From contig NZ_CP021422.1 of NCBI RefSeq assembly GCF_002201475.1, forward strand, positions 1,364,001-1,428,000: a DNA stretch of 64,000 nt, in the 5' to 3' direction. A program made the position numbers and the translations under genes. Positions 1 to 9,768 of the stretch are shown here, piece by piece; the first letter of the stretch is position 1, and each line of letters starts with the position of its first letter. The stretch is from Acutalibacter muris (GTDB taxonomy: Bacteria; Bacillota; Clostridia; Oscillospirales; Acutalibacteraceae). The notes beneath the pieces are model-generated. The model saw only the letters and a program-made list of their open reading frames with translations. It was not told the DNA's origin and ran no database searches.

Positions 1-237
1 TTCCACCCCGTTTTGAGTGCGAGACCGCATTTTTTCATTGGCATATTTCAAAGCATAACTAGCCAAAGCCTTACGAAGTCCGTCCATATTTTCAAAGTGC
101 CATACTAAGGGCTGTGTAGAACAACCAATTTCTTTTGATAATGTCTTGATATTGATAGCTGCGTACCCATCACGAATAAGCATTTTCAATGCTGCCTCCA
201 AAATGACCTCCTTTGAAATTTGCGTTTTCCTTGCCAT
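1..237 (-). CDS. TetR-family transcriptional regulator, N-terminal part (cut by window edge)
   Basis: The minus strand from the ATG at 237 reads 79 codons, open to the window edge. The product begins MARKTQISKEVILEAALKML and continues through a helix-turn-helix with 'TLSKEIGCSTQPLVWHFENM', the usual N-terminal DNA-binding domain of TetR repressors. An AGAGGTGAT ribosome site sits just upstream of the start and a sigma-A-like promoter lies at 285-311. The ligand-binding half is outside the window, so the effector is unknown. Confidence 0.85.
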   Translation of the reverse strand, partial: MARKTQISKEVILEAALKMLIRDGYAAINIKTLSKEIGCSTQPLVWHFENMDGLRKALASYALKYANEKMRSRTQNGVE

Positions 238-284
238 ATTATCACCTCTAATTCCCATAATCTCGTTTATATAATTGAATTTAT

Positions 285-311
285 ATTATAGCTAAATCCA
301 ATGTTTGTCAA
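285..311 (-). promoter_or_regulatory. Sigma-A-like promoter of the TetR gene
   Basis: On the minus strand TTGACA (311-306) is followed after 15 bases by TATAAT (290-285), or after 17 by TAATAT. It lies about 50 bases upstream of the TetR start. Both hexamers are near consensus; the short spacing of the best -10 is the weak point. I see no gene between it and tnpV (238-484). Confidence 0.55.
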
Positions 312-484
312 CCCATCTAGATAAAAGTTTACAAATTTTATTGACACAAAATTACCGTCCGAAAAATAGTAGGTAATACTTTTCTCTGCTATATCGCCTT
401 TATCCCCAACAATTTTAAGACAAAAGATAAAGAGGGTAGGATTATTTAACCTTACCTCCAATTTTGGCTTGCTATGCGTTTCAC

Positions 485-859
485 TTATATGTATATGATT
501 TCCCTCTCTATAACCTCCCTCGCATACGCCCTTATGTTATTGAGCCGTCCCGTCCATTCTAAGGCGTTTTCTTCCTTTAGGCGTTCCGTTATGCCCTGTG
601 CCTGTTTCATGCCCTCTATGAGCCGTTCAAAGCGTTCCTGCGCCTGCCTGTCAATGTCGGCAAGATAAGCGTTGAGCCTGCCGCTTGTGAGAAGATTGGT
701 ATATGTAACTTTGCGGTACTGCTTCAGATAGTCCAGATGCCGCTGTCCCCATGTGCCTATCGGCTGTTTTTCTTCGGCGGGTAAAGCTATACATGGGATT
801 AAATAGTCACCTTGCCTTTCGTATTTGCCGCCCAATTCCTCAAAAATCGTCTTTGCCAT
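485..859 (-). CDS. tnpV: Transposon-encoded protein TnpV
   Basis: A 124-residue protein starting MAKTIFEELGGKYERQGDYL with 'IGTWGQRHLDYLKQYRKVTY' in the middle and a long charged helical C-terminus. This is the TnpV family found in clostridial elements related to Tn4451 and in many conjugative-element scars; its biochemical role is not established. The ATG at 859 is preceded by GGAGGTAAC. It immediately follows the broken 3' end of the helicase gene, and the sequence upstream of it recurs inverted at the right end of the window. Confidence 0.85.
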   Translation of the reverse strand: MAKTIFEELGGKYERQGDYLIPCIALPAEEKQPIGTWGQRHLDYLKQYRKVTYTNLLTSGRLNAYLADIDRQAQERFERLIEGMKQAQGITERLKEENALEWTGRLNNIRAYAREVIEREIIYI

Positions 860-3800
860 TGTCTGTTACCTCCACATTCTTTTCTATTTTGAATGTCCGC
901 AAAATCCGTCCTACATCTCGGGGCCGCCACGGGCAATCCAAATGGTGCAACGCGATAAGTCTGTCCTGCACATTGCTCCCAGCCCCGAGTTTTTGTGTAC
1001 TGCCAATCAGCACCCGAACCTTGCCGCTGCGCACTTTTCCAAACAGTTCCTTCTTCTTAGCTTCTGTATCAGCGTCATGGAAAAAAGCAACCTCATTTTC
1101 CGGGACGCCGCGCTCCATGAGCTTTTGCTTTATATCATCGTACACATTGAAGCTACCGTCCTTTTTGGGTGTGGAAAGGTCAGAAAACACCAGTTGGGTG
1201 AGCTTTTCTTCCTTACCCTCCTGCCAGAATTTCATAATGTTTTCCACGCAGAGATTGAGCTTTGAGGCCAGATCGTCCTCCGCAAAAGGGGAGATCAAGC
1301 GCAGGTCAAGCCCTAATTTCCGGCCATCGTTTGTAATCTTCAGAAGATTGTCTTCGGCAGGCTCCACGTCACCAATACGCACGGCAGTGGCCCGCTTCGA
1401 TAGCTCCTGCACATAGGCTTTCTGAAACTCAGTGGGCTTTGCAACGATGTTGTGAAACTCCACATCGGGCGTGGGCAGGTTCAGCATATCCTCCGTCTTG
1501 ATATCGGCCACTTCATGAAAGATGTTCATCAGCTCTGGCGGGTTAAAGAACTTAGCGAACCGGGTTCGGGGCCGGTAGCCGGTTCCCTCTGGGGCCAATT
1601 CCATAGTGGTTGTAGTTTCTCCAAACCGGCTGGCCCAGTTGTCGAAACTCCCCATTCCCATAGCTTTTAAGGCGTTGTTTTGAAGATATCTCTGCATGGT
1701 AAACATCTCTGTTATGGAGTTGCTGATGGGCGTTCCTGTGGCAAAAATCACACCTTTATATTCGGTTATTTCATCCAAGTATTGGGTTTTGTTAAACAGG
1801 TCCATGGACTTCTGTGCCTCGCTGGTGGAAAGACCAGCCACATTTCGCATTTTAGTTGCGAGAAACAAATTTTTGAAATTATCCGCCTCGTCCACAAACA
1901 GCCGGTCAATGCCTAATTCCTCAAAGTTTATCACGGTATCCTTGCGGTGATCGGCCTGTAATTTTTTCAACCGCCCCTCTAAACTTTTCTTTGTCCGTTC
2001 CATACTTTTTATGGTGAAATGCTGTCCATCCTCTGCTTTTGCGAGAGAAATACTTGTCATGATATCGGTGATCTGCTGGTGCAAAAGGTCCATCTGCCGC
2101 TCCTTGCTGACCGGTATTTTCTCAAACTGCGAGTACCCGATGATAACTGCATCGTAGTCTCCGGTGGCAATGCGGGAGCAGAATTTTTTGCGCCGATCTT
2201 TTTCAAAGTCACGCTTGGTGGTAACAAGGATATTGGCATTGGGATAGAGCCGCAAAAACTCGCTGGCCCACTGCTGGGTCAGGTGGTTCGGCACCACGAT
2301 CATGGACTTGGAGCAAAGCCCCAGCCGTTTCATCTCCATAGCAGAGGCGGTAATTTCAAAGGTTTTCCCTGCTCCCACACAGTGTGCAAACAGGGTATTA
2401 CCGCCGTATACTGCCCGTGCAATAGCATTTTTCTGGTGTTCCTCAAGTTGAATTTCCGGGTTCATGCCTGCCAAAACAAGATGGCTCCCATCGTACTGCC
2501 GGGGCCGGATGCAGTTCATCTCATCGTTATATTTGCGCACCAGCTTCTGACGGCGGTCAGGGTCGCGCCATATCCAGTCCTGAAATGCAAGTTTTATCAT
2601 GGATTGTTTCTGTTGTGCCAGAGTAGTTTCCTTTGCGTTTAGGACACGCTTATCGTTGCCATCAACATCCTGGATAGTATCGTAAATCTGCGTGTTTTGC
2701 AGATTCAGCGCATCTTCCAGCAGCTTATAGGCACTGGCTCGTTTTGTGCCATAAGTGGTAAATGCCGGCACGTCATTTTCCCTGATACACCCCTTACTGC
2801 TGATGTTCCACACGTTGATCTGCGGTGAATACTGCACATGAACAAAACCACGGGCATAGGCGGGAGTATTGAGGGTTTCGTACATGAACTGCTCGATGTA
2901 TTCCTGGTCGATCCAGTCCGTGCCCAGCCGGACGGCGATTTCGGAAGCGTCCAGGTCTTTGGGCTGCACAGCAGCAAGAGCGTTGACATTGATATTGTAA
3001 GTGGGCTCAGTGGTTGCCGCCGCCTCTGCAACCTTCAGCTTTTCACGGACATTGCCGGAGAGATACTCGTCGGTGGTCTGGTACACAGACGGTTCTTTCA
3101 GAGGGACGCGGTAGATTTGCCCCTGCAAGTCGCCGATAACTTCATCTTCTGTCTTGCTGGTAAGTTCCGCCATGAACGGAATATCCACCCGCGCACGTTC
3201 GCCCAGGGACACGGCAAGGGCCTCGGTCGCAGTGTCCACATGGGTGATCTCCTGGTGGGGGTAGATGGTGCGCTTTGTGAACATATCCGATTTGCGGACG
3301 AATTTTCCCTCATCGTCCAGAATTTCCAGAGCGCACAGCAGATAGTAGGATGAATCCTGAGAGAAGGCCCGCTCGTTCATCTTGTCGTTGATAAGGCCAA
3401 ATTTTGCAGTAAAATTATCGTAGAGCCGGTTCAATTCCTCTTGGGTATGCCGTATACTTTCATCCGGTGCATAACCGTCCAACTGCTCGTTGATAAGCTG
3501 CTGGGTGCAATTTCTAAGGTCGATAAGGGCCATGGTGCGGGCCTTAGCGGTCGCGCCCAGCTCCATTTTCACCATGACAGAATCCTGGCGATAGTACACG
3601 TCCCCTTTTATAATAGTATAGGTAAAGTTCTTAACATCCGGGTCGGCGGGGATAGTCTCCCGCTTCTTTTCGTCCTCCATCACCACGGTCTCAGCCTCCA
3701 GGTACTGACCGTCAATGTGCATGATAGCCTCATTGAGCAGTCCCCCTAAGTCCGCGCCGGGGAGAGGGTTCACAGTAAAATCCTGGCCCCCATACTGTGT

Positions 3801-5213
3801 ACTTTCAGAGGACTGCTCGCCTAAGATCATGTCAGGGTGGTCCACAAAGTAGCTGTTGATGGTAAAGCCGTTTTTGTTCTTTTCAGTATAGACCCAATCC
3901 GGCAGGTCCACGATGGGCCGCTCCCGCTTTTGCAGGAATAGGATGTCCGTCACCACCCCGGTCCCGGCATTGGCGAGGAAAGCATTGTTGGGCAGACGGA
4001 TGGCCCCCAGCAGTTCGGCTCTCTGAGCCATGTGCTCTCTGGCCTGGGTAGCTTTTGAATCCATGGTGTACCGGGAGGTCACGAAAGCAATGATCCCGCC
4101 TGGCCGCACCTTGTCGATGGTTTTGGCGAAGAAATAATTATGAATGGAAAAAACCAGCTTGTTGTAAGCTGGGTCGAATACTTTGTATTGGCCGAAAGGC
4201 ACATTGCCAATGGCAATATCGAAGGAATTGTTCTGGAAGTTGGTGCTCTCATAGCCCTTGATTTCAATGTGGGCGTTGTGATATAATTGTTGTGCGATGC
4301 GCCCGGTGAGGCCGTCCAACTCCATGTCAAAGAGCTTGGAACTCGCCATACTTTCCGGCAGCAGACCGAAGAAATTACCGACGCCCATTGAGGGCTCCAA
4401 TATGTTGCTGCCGTGAAAGCCCATGTTTTCCAGCGCCTGATAGATGGCCTTGATAACGGTGGGGGAGGTATAATGCGAATTCAAAGTGGAAGCCCGCGCC
4501 GATTCATATTCCTCGGGAGTGAGGGTTTCCAAAAGTTCCTTGTACTCAGCGGCCCAGGAGGGCTTGCTCTCGTCAAAGGCATCTGCAAGAGCGCCCCAGC
4601 CCACGTATTTGGAGAGAATAGCCTGTTCCTCCGGCGTGGCTGTGCGGCTTTCAGCCTCAATATTGTGCAAGGTTTTGAGTGCCGCCATGTTCATCTGGTA
4701 CTTGGCTTTTGCACCGCCAGCGCTTAAATTATCGTCGGTAATGTGGAAGTTTTCGGGCTTCTCAATATTCAGTGTTTCTATAACTACATCAAAGGGGAGA
4801 TTGTTTTTCTCGGCAGGGTAAACAGCAACTGTTTTTGTAGAAATGTTGGGGCTGGCAGGAGCGGTATTCTGTGGAGCATCCATTTCCGGTTGAACCGCCA
4901 CAGGAGAAACCTCTGCGGTAGGCGGTTCCTGCAAAGGCAGGTCATGACGGAAACCGCCCAATTCCTGCTGATACATAGCACGGAGTACACCGGCAGCCGT
5001 CCGCAAATCATACATCATCACAGCGCGGGAATTGTCCTGAATGTCCAGCGTCAATCTGTCAGCGAATATGCTGTAATCCACCTGCTCCCCGGTTTCCAGC
5101 GTCATGGTTTCAATGGTGCTTTCATATTTTTCACCCAGGTGGCGGGCGCTTTCCGTGTTACCGAGGCCATCTTGCAGCCAGCCTGCAACCTCATTTTTTG
5201 CCTGCACATCCAA
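840..5213 (-). CDS. Conjugative-element helicase/DNA methylase-like protein, C-terminal portion, truncated
   Basis: A 1457-residue open frame. The first third holds an N6-adenine methylase-like domain, including 'ILEPSMGVGNFFGLLP' (SAM-binding) and 'IAIGNVPFGQYK' (an NPPY-type loop reading NVPF). The last third is an SNF2/DEAD helicase: Walker A-like 'FAHCVGAGKTFEI', Walker B-like 'RLFVDEADNFKN' (DEAD-type), and helicase motif 'IGSTQKLGAGSNVQDR'. This family is a hallmark of Firmicutes integrative conjugative elements and usually exceeds 2000 residues. The 3' end is cut: the expected 'EQREGRIIRQGN' motif is replaced by sequence reading into the tnpV region. The listed start is a TTG inside the domain; the frame is open upstream to about 5340, where it connects to the N-terminal piece by a frameshift. 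Confidence 0.8.
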   Translation of the reverse strand: MDVQAKNEVAGWLQDGLGNTESARHLGEKYESTIETMTLETGEQVDYSIFADRLTLDIQDNSRAVMMYDLRTAAGVLRAMYQQELGGFRHDLPLQEPPTAEVSPVAVQPEMDAPQNTAPASPNISTKTVAVYPAEKNNLPFDVVIETLNIEKPENFHITDDNLSAGGAKAKYQMNMAALKTLHNIEAESRTATPEEQAILSKYVGWGALADAFDESKPSWAAEYKELLETLTPEEYESARASTLNSHYTSPTVIKAIYQALENMGFHGSNILEPSMGVGNFFGLLPESMASSKLFDMELDGLTGRIAQQLYHNAHIEIKGYESTNFQNNSFDIAIGNVPFGQYKVFDPAYNKLVFSIHNYFFAKTIDKVRPGGIIAFVTSRYTMDSKATQAREHMAQRAELLGAIRLPNNAFLANAGTGVVTDILFLQKRERPIVDLPDWVYTEKNKNGFTINSYFVDHPDMILGEQSSESTQYGGQDFTVNPLPGADLGGLLNEAIMHIDGQYLEAETVVMEDEKKRETIPADPDVKNFTYTIIKGDVYYRQDSVMVKMELGATAKARTMALIDLRNCTQQLINEQLDGYAPDESIRHTQEELNRLYDNFTAKFGLINDKMNERAFSQDSSYYLLCALEILDDEGKFVRKSDMFTKRTIYPHQEITHVDTATEALAVSLGERARVDIPFMAELTSKTEDEVIGDLQGQIYRVPLKEPSVYQTTDEYLSGNVREKLKVAEAAATTEPTYNINVNALAAVQPKDLDASEIAVRLGTDWIDQEYIEQFMYETLNTPAYARGFVHVQYSPQINVWNISSKGCIRENDVPAFTTYGTKRASAYKLLEDALNLQNTQIYDTIQDVDGNDKRVLNAKETTLAQQKQSMIKLAFQDWIWRDPDRRQKLVRKYNDEMNCIRPRQYDGSHLVLAGMNPEIQLEEHQKNAIARAVYGGNTLFAHCVGAGKTFEITASAMEMKRLGLCSKSMIVVPNHLTQQWASEFLRLYPNANILVTTKRDFEKDRRKKFCSRIATGDYDAVIIGYSQFEKIPVSKERQMDLLHQQITDIMTSISLAKAEDGQHFTIKSMERTKKSLEGRLKKLQADHRKDTVINFEELGIDRLFVDEADNFKNLFLATKMRNVAGLSTSEAQKSMDLFNKTQYLDEITEYKGVIFATGTPISNSITEMFTMQRYLQNNALKAMGMGSFDNWASRFGETTTTMELAPEGTGYRPRTRFAKFFNPPELMNIFHEVADIKTEDMLNLPTPDVEFHNIVAKPTEFQKAYVQELSKRATAVRIGDVEPAEDNLLKITNDGRKLGLDLRLISPFAEDDLASKLNLCVENIMKFWQEGKEEKLTQLVFSDLSTPKKDGSFNVYDDIKQKLMERGVPENEVAFFHDADTEAKKKELFGKVRSGKVRVLIGSTQKLGAGSNVQDRLIALHHLDCPWRPRDVGRILRTFKIEKNVEVTDNGKDDF
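875..917 (-). repeat. Left copy of the tnpV-element end
   Basis: Read on the minus strand this 43-base stretch starts GATGTAGGACGG and ends AAAAGAATG just before the tnpV ribosome site. The same sequence, one base shorter, is at 63959-64000 on the plus strand. The helicase reading frame is interrupted here, after residues 'CPWRPRDV', which marks the edge of an inserted element. Confidence 0.75.
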
Positions 5214-5340
5214 CAGTCCACCCTTGCTGGTGAGAACATCCCGAAGGTCGTCGCCGTTATCGGCAGGGCCGATTTCCGTAATTGGGAAGTAGTCCGTAAT
5301 GGGCAGATTTCTTTCATCCCGGCGAAGCAGCTTTTCAAAG

Positions 5341-6530
5341 TTAGATTTTTTTCGGAGCGGAGAACCGAATAGGTAAGCGTGGGGTCCCGGAGTTGAACGT
5401 CGAACAGACCAACATTAGTAATGGTAAACGCCGTGTTGTCCAGATAAACCGTATCTCCCACCTTGTATGCGGGGGCAAGTGGGTCGCGGTACTGCCCCAA
5501 GGTTTCCTGAAGCTGAGGAAGAATATCTTGATATTCGTCGTACTTGCCAAGAAAATCCACCACGCCGCCATCCCCATCGCCAATATCCTGGCGCTCTGAA
5601 AAGGTACGGCCATCCGGCATGACAAGAGTAAATTTTACCTTCTCATAGCCCAAGTATGGTACATATTCCGGGTCATCCGAATCGTACATCTCCTGCCACG
5701 AGCCGTACTTTTCGACACCCTCCTCCCGCTTCTCAATGTAGGCGCTGTCCCTCTCTTTCATGAGCCGGTCAAATTCAGCCAGCGAATACGCCGTTTTGTC
5801 CTGGAATACATCGCTTTCGCTCCACTCGCAGAAAATGTAGGGAACGTCCTTTGGAGCATACCGCGCCCCTTCTTGAGCGGGCAAAACTTTTTCCGACATA
5901 AGGAGATAGCTTTCCTCCACCAGTTCATCTTTTAGCCTGTTGTGGAACGCCGTATCGCCAAAATAAAGCTGATAAAACTGCATATCCCCTTGGGTAATGC
6001 CCAGGTCTTTTGCGGCGCGTTCTACCGCGTTACGCCCCTCGTCTACAGCATTTTGACGGTCCGAGTTTTGGCAGGCATTACGGTACGCTTCATCCTCCAT
6101 CAGCTTTGGCAGGAGGACGGATTTGTAGTGGTCATACAGTTCGCGAACCGTAGGGGCCTGCTCTGGCTGGGGCTGTACAGGCTCAGGTCCGTTTTCTACA
6201 GTGAACTCAGTAAGCATTGCGGCCATATCTCGCTCTATATTACGGTCATTGGCTTCCTCAACCAGTTCCCGGACATAGGCGACCGGCTCTAATAGATGGG
6301 AGTAATTTGTGTCCAAAAGTTTTAGCCGCACAATGTTTTTGTCAAAATCAACGGATTCAATTTTAGCGCGCCGCCCATCGGCCTCCACCTCCAAGCCGAT
6401 GGGAATATACTCTGCCGCTGTGCGTGACAGTATGACTTCATACCTCTTGCCGGATTCTTCCGGCCGGGCCAAAGTAACATCCAAGCCGTGCTCCAGCAGC
6501 TTTTTGAGGACTGCCTGCCAACCTCGTTTC
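5341..6530 (-). pseudogene. N-terminal portion of the helicase/methylase protein, frameshifted and truncated
   Basis: The other half of the same gene (open frame 5102-6610). It has large-polyvalent-protein features: a repeated 'YKVGDTVYLDNTAFTITNV' module and acidic linkers. At 5346-5352 a run of seven T on the plus strand (A on the coding strand) separates the two frames: one more base would give 'LRSEKKSNFEKLLRRDERN', joining directly to the downstream frame. The 5' end has no native start: about 6515-6530 the sequence changes into the 3' end of a phage tail gene. The gene therefore lacks both ends and has one internal frameshift. Confidence 0.7.
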
Positions 6531-9026
6531 TGTGGTACCGTCCTCATATTCAAAGACCACCTCGATACCGACCTGACCGGCAGTGCCTTTTTCCAGATTT
6601 TCAGAGGCAATCTGTGCAGAAAAGGTGTAGCTACTGCGGTTTGCCGGATAGACCGTCTGCATCAGGCTTTTGGTCATGCCGGATTCGCCTTCGGCCTTAA
6701 AGGAAGCAGTGCCGGACACGCCGTTTTCTGCATCCACTTCAAAACCGGAGTTCACCCAATAGGAGAAGCCGCTGTCGGCTCTGGAATTGCGCAGATGATT
6801 GAACGGAACGAGGTCTTTTACTTCCTGCCTGTCGATAACATCGGTGGAGGCCAGCACATCAGCGGCCTTATCCCATTGTGCAGAAGAATCACCAAGCTCA
6901 CGAAGCGTTGTGGAAAGTTCCAGCACCGTGTTCCAAGGCTCCTGCAGGTTATATTGCCTGCGGACAACACGGGTCTTGACTGACAGGTTGAGGTCTTTAT
7001 CATCAACAGTAACGATATCGCCCAGCGCCCATGATTCATGCTCATAGCCCGTCAGCACAGACAGGTCCATTGCGGAAAGTACATATGAGATACGAGGATA
7101 GGCATATTCGGCCAGCTTGTTTTCGGTGTACTCCAACATCTGATAAGGATTGGTGAAGTTGGAGCAGTCCAGTGTGGAGATGCGGATTTCGCTCGTGTAG
7201 GTGGTATCCTGCACATACTCCTTGCCACCATTGATGGGGGCGAAGGTCATACCGTCCTTACCGTAAGCATAAAGCCTTGTGACGAGGCTTCGGGTGTCCA
7301 CCACGCGCTGGATGGATTTCATGTTCTTTCGATAGCAGAACAGCACACCGTTGTCATTACCGCTGAAAGTTAGAAGATGCACCAGTCGGTTGGCGCAGTC
7401 GAAAATCAGGTCACCACCGTGGATAACCTGTGTCTGACGCAGAATCACCAGCGCATTTTTCTCACTGCATTCCCACGTACGCTTGCTGGTGACATTGACG
7501 GTACCAACGGCCCAATCAGTGCCGGAGAGCACATGAGTCATCGGTGCTTCCGCAGTATCAGCATTGAAGCTGACGGTTTCTTTTACTTCGGAAAAGGCCA
7601 GATCATAAAAGGCCGCTTCCGCATAGACAGTAGTGACCACTCGGCCATCGGTTGTCTTATCATCGGTTACAGTACGGATGCGATATACATCATTTACAAT
7701 CTGTACCTGCTTTTCGTTATCCAGATAGCTGCGCTTGGCATCCTGAAATGGGAGTTTGAATTCCAGCGTATCAGCGCCGTTGACCTCGCTGGTAACGATA
7801 ATATCAAAAGCATTCTCCAACACGGCCTCCCATGCATTATTTTCATCCAACAGAACCGGTCTTGCAAAGCCAAGCCTGTCGTAAGGAGCCTTGGGAATAT
7901 CGTGGAGCTGGATGTCCGTCACCCTTGGCGTTTTGCTGGTATCAGTGGTAGTCAAAGTAATACGGTAGCGGATATATTTCTGATTGGGTGATTGCAGTTC
8001 GCCGCTGGAGCCTATGGACTGCCAAGTGGACCAATCCACCATATCCGCAGAGGTGGAGGTTTCCACAAGGGACACCGCATTGACACCGGCAGTGTATTCG
8101 CTGGTAACAGAAACTCTGCCGCTGCCAGCAAGAGCGCAGATGGCGGGAATGGTAGTCAGTTGTCCGCTTTCCGGGTAGACACCATCTGTGGCCAGAAGCG
8201 TAGCAGCACCCGGTTCTGTAAGTGCGTCTACGGTTCCTGTGAAATCACCGCCGTTGGCACAGAGGGAACCACGGAAATAGTCCACAAGGTCATCTGCGGT
8301 CATATCAGAATCACAATCCAAGAACCAGTCATCAAAACCACCGGCATAGTAGTAGGAACCGGCATGCATACCCATGATAAGGTCAGCAACACAACTGCGA
8401 TTGAGTTCACCGGTAAAGGTCAATACATCAGATTTCCATACTTCGCTGCTGTCACGGTCACCAACAACATAAGTGAACTGCTTGTTGTTCGGTTCAATCA
8501 CACCGGCGATGAAGTACCAGCCGCCGTTGACCAGTTTGAACGATGGTGTAGTTGTCTGGTCAAGGATTAGAGAGCCGGAAGAATTATAAAGCATAATTCT
8601 CGGTTTGCCGGAATACAGAGACAAATAGAAGATTGGCTGACCGGGACCATATCGAGTATTAAAAATCGGACAGAAGGTGTTACCGACGGAGTAGGTCGTC
8701 GGGTTCATCCAGCCACCCACGACGATGCGCTCTCCAAGATTTGCAAAGATGCTACCATCGTTGGTCACCCGCAGGTGAGTTTTATCGGATGTGGGATTAT
8801 TGATGTTCATACGGAACTGGCGACCTTTTTGGCTGCTTTTGAGACTGGCCGTAGTGCCACTCCAGTTGACAATCAGCATTTTCCTGTCGTTACCGGAGGA
8901 ATCCAACAGCTTGTTATCGGCATCTGGCGCAGATTCGTTGAAACGCCACAAGCCACTCATACCCTCAATATAAGGAAATTCACCTGTAAAATCTGTCTGG
9001 GATGTAAGGATACTTTTAACAGCCAC
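6438..9026 (-). CDS. Prophage tail spike / minor structural protein with LamG-like domain, 3' end replaced
   Basis: An 862-residue protein. Residues about 30-250 resemble a concanavalin/LamG fold ('SGLWRFNES', 'ERIVVGGWMNPTTYS', 'RPRIMLYNS'-type strands). Residues about 390-700 resemble the phage minor structural/tail-tip domain ('VLLDENNAWEAVLENAFDII', 'RIRTVTDDKTTDGRVVTTVY'). This protein normally sits at the tail tip and contacts the host surface. The gene follows Dit by 4 bases, the usual order in siphophages. The last 25-30 residues are out of character because the reading frame crosses into helicase sequence near 6515-6530, so the true C-terminus is lost. Confidence 0.75.
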   Translation of the reverse strand: MAVKSILTSQTDFTGEFPYIEGMSGLWRFNESAPDADNKLLDSSGNDRKMLIVNWSGTTASLKSSQKGRQFRMNINNPTSDKTHLRVTNDGSIFANLGERIVVGGWMNPTTYSVGNTFCPIFNTRYGPGQPIFYLSLYSGKPRIMLYNSSGSLILDQTTTPSFKLVNGGWYFIAGVIEPNNKQFTYVVGDRDSSEVWKSDVLTFTGELNRSCVADLIMGMHAGSYYYAGGFDDWFLDCDSDMTADDLVDYFRGSLCANGGDFTGTVDALTEPGAATLLATDGVYPESGQLTTIPAICALAGSGRVSVTSEYTAGVNAVSLVETSTSADMVDWSTWQSIGSSGELQSPNQKYIRYRITLTTTDTSKTPRVTDIQLHDIPKAPYDRLGFARPVLLDENNAWEAVLENAFDIIVTSEVNGADTLEFKLPFQDAKRSYLDNEKQVQIVNDVYRIRTVTDDKTTDGRVVTTVYAEAAFYDLAFSEVKETVSFNADTAEAPMTHVLSGTDWAVGTVNVTSKRTWECSEKNALVILRQTQVIHGGDLIFDCANRLVHLLTFSGNDNGVLFCYRKNMKSIQRVVDTRSLVTRLYAYGKDGMTFAPINGGKEYVQDTTYTSEIRISTLDCSNFTNPYQMLEYTENKLAEYAYPRISYVLSAMDLSVLTGYEHESWALGDIVTVDDKDLNLSVKTRVVRRQYNLQEPWNTVLELSTTLRELGDSSAQWDKAADVLASTDVIDRQEVKDLVPFNHLRNSRADSGFSYWVNSGFEVDAENGVSGTASFKAEGESGMTKSLMQTVYPANRSSYTFSAQIASENLEKGTAGQVGIEVVFEYEDGTTETRLAGSPQKAAGARLGCYFGPAGRIRQEV

Positions 9027-9030
9027 TGTA

Positions 9031-9768
9031 TCACCTCCATCTGCTGTTGGCTTCTATATTAAGTTCGGTGAAGGTGGCATTGGAAGTAGCGACCACCACC
9101 GTATTTGTACTGGTTTCCAGTACCGGGAAGTTCAGTTCATATAAGAGCGGCAGGCCGTTGCGCAGCGTGTCGCCAACGGAGTCGACCACCTTTGCTGTGA
9201 CAAGGTTGGAATCCACGATCAGCGTTTCTCCCTCGGCCAGTGCGCCGGTGATACGAAGCTCCTCGCCATTTATTATGATGGAAATGTAGCTGTCGGTATC
9301 GGAAGAAATCACGCCCTGAATGGAATATACCGGTTCGGAAATTGTGGTGCCAATGCTGCGGGATATTTCATGTTCGCCTTCCTCGGAAATCACAAAAGTC
9401 TCATCCTCCAGCGCATAGGCATGTGGGTCAGGACAGATGAATTTCAGCGTAAATGTACCGGCAGAACGCAGCAGTCTTTCACAGTCCACAGCTTCCGACA
9501 ATCTTGCCATAAAATATCGGTCTGGCACTTCATCAAGAACCAGCTGCTTCAGACCCTTGGATGGGTCGAGCCACTGTGCCATAGCATTCAGCACAGAGAC
9601 CAGTGCAGCAAAATCCTTCTGGGGATAGATGTAGCAAGTGAGCATGATAATACGCTCACCGCTGTCGCATCCAAAGTCCGCCACACCAGCTTTGCCGGGG
9701 ACGGTTTCATAAAAGTTACGCAAAGCCGGTGAAGCCTGCCAAGAGGTCAGCCTTGCTTTGATTTTCAT
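9031..9768 (-). CDS. Phage distal tail (Dit-like) protein
   Basis: A 245-residue protein with a conserved 'PDPHAYALEDETF' segment and a C-terminal beta-rich half ('GSTITISEPVYSIQG'-like strands, 'IIINGEELRITGALAEGETL'). This matches the siphovirus tail-component family that forms the hub between tail tube and tip. It lies between the tape measure and tail spike genes, the expected order. The assigned ATG overlaps the tape-measure reading frame by 53 bases, so the real start may be lost or lie elsewhere; the N-terminus is shorter than usual. Confidence 0.7.
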   Translation of the reverse strand: MKIKARLTSWQASPALRNFYETVPGKAGVADFGCDSGERIIMLTCYIYPQKDFAALVSVLNAMAQWLDPSKGLKQLVLDEVPDRYFMARLSEAVDCERLLRSAGTFTLKFICPDPHAYALEDETFVISEEGEHEISRSIGTTISEPVYSIQGVISSDTDSYISIIINGEELRITGALAEGETLIVDSNLVTAKVVDSVGDTLRNGLPLLYELNFPVLETSTNTVVVATSNATFTELNIEANSRWR

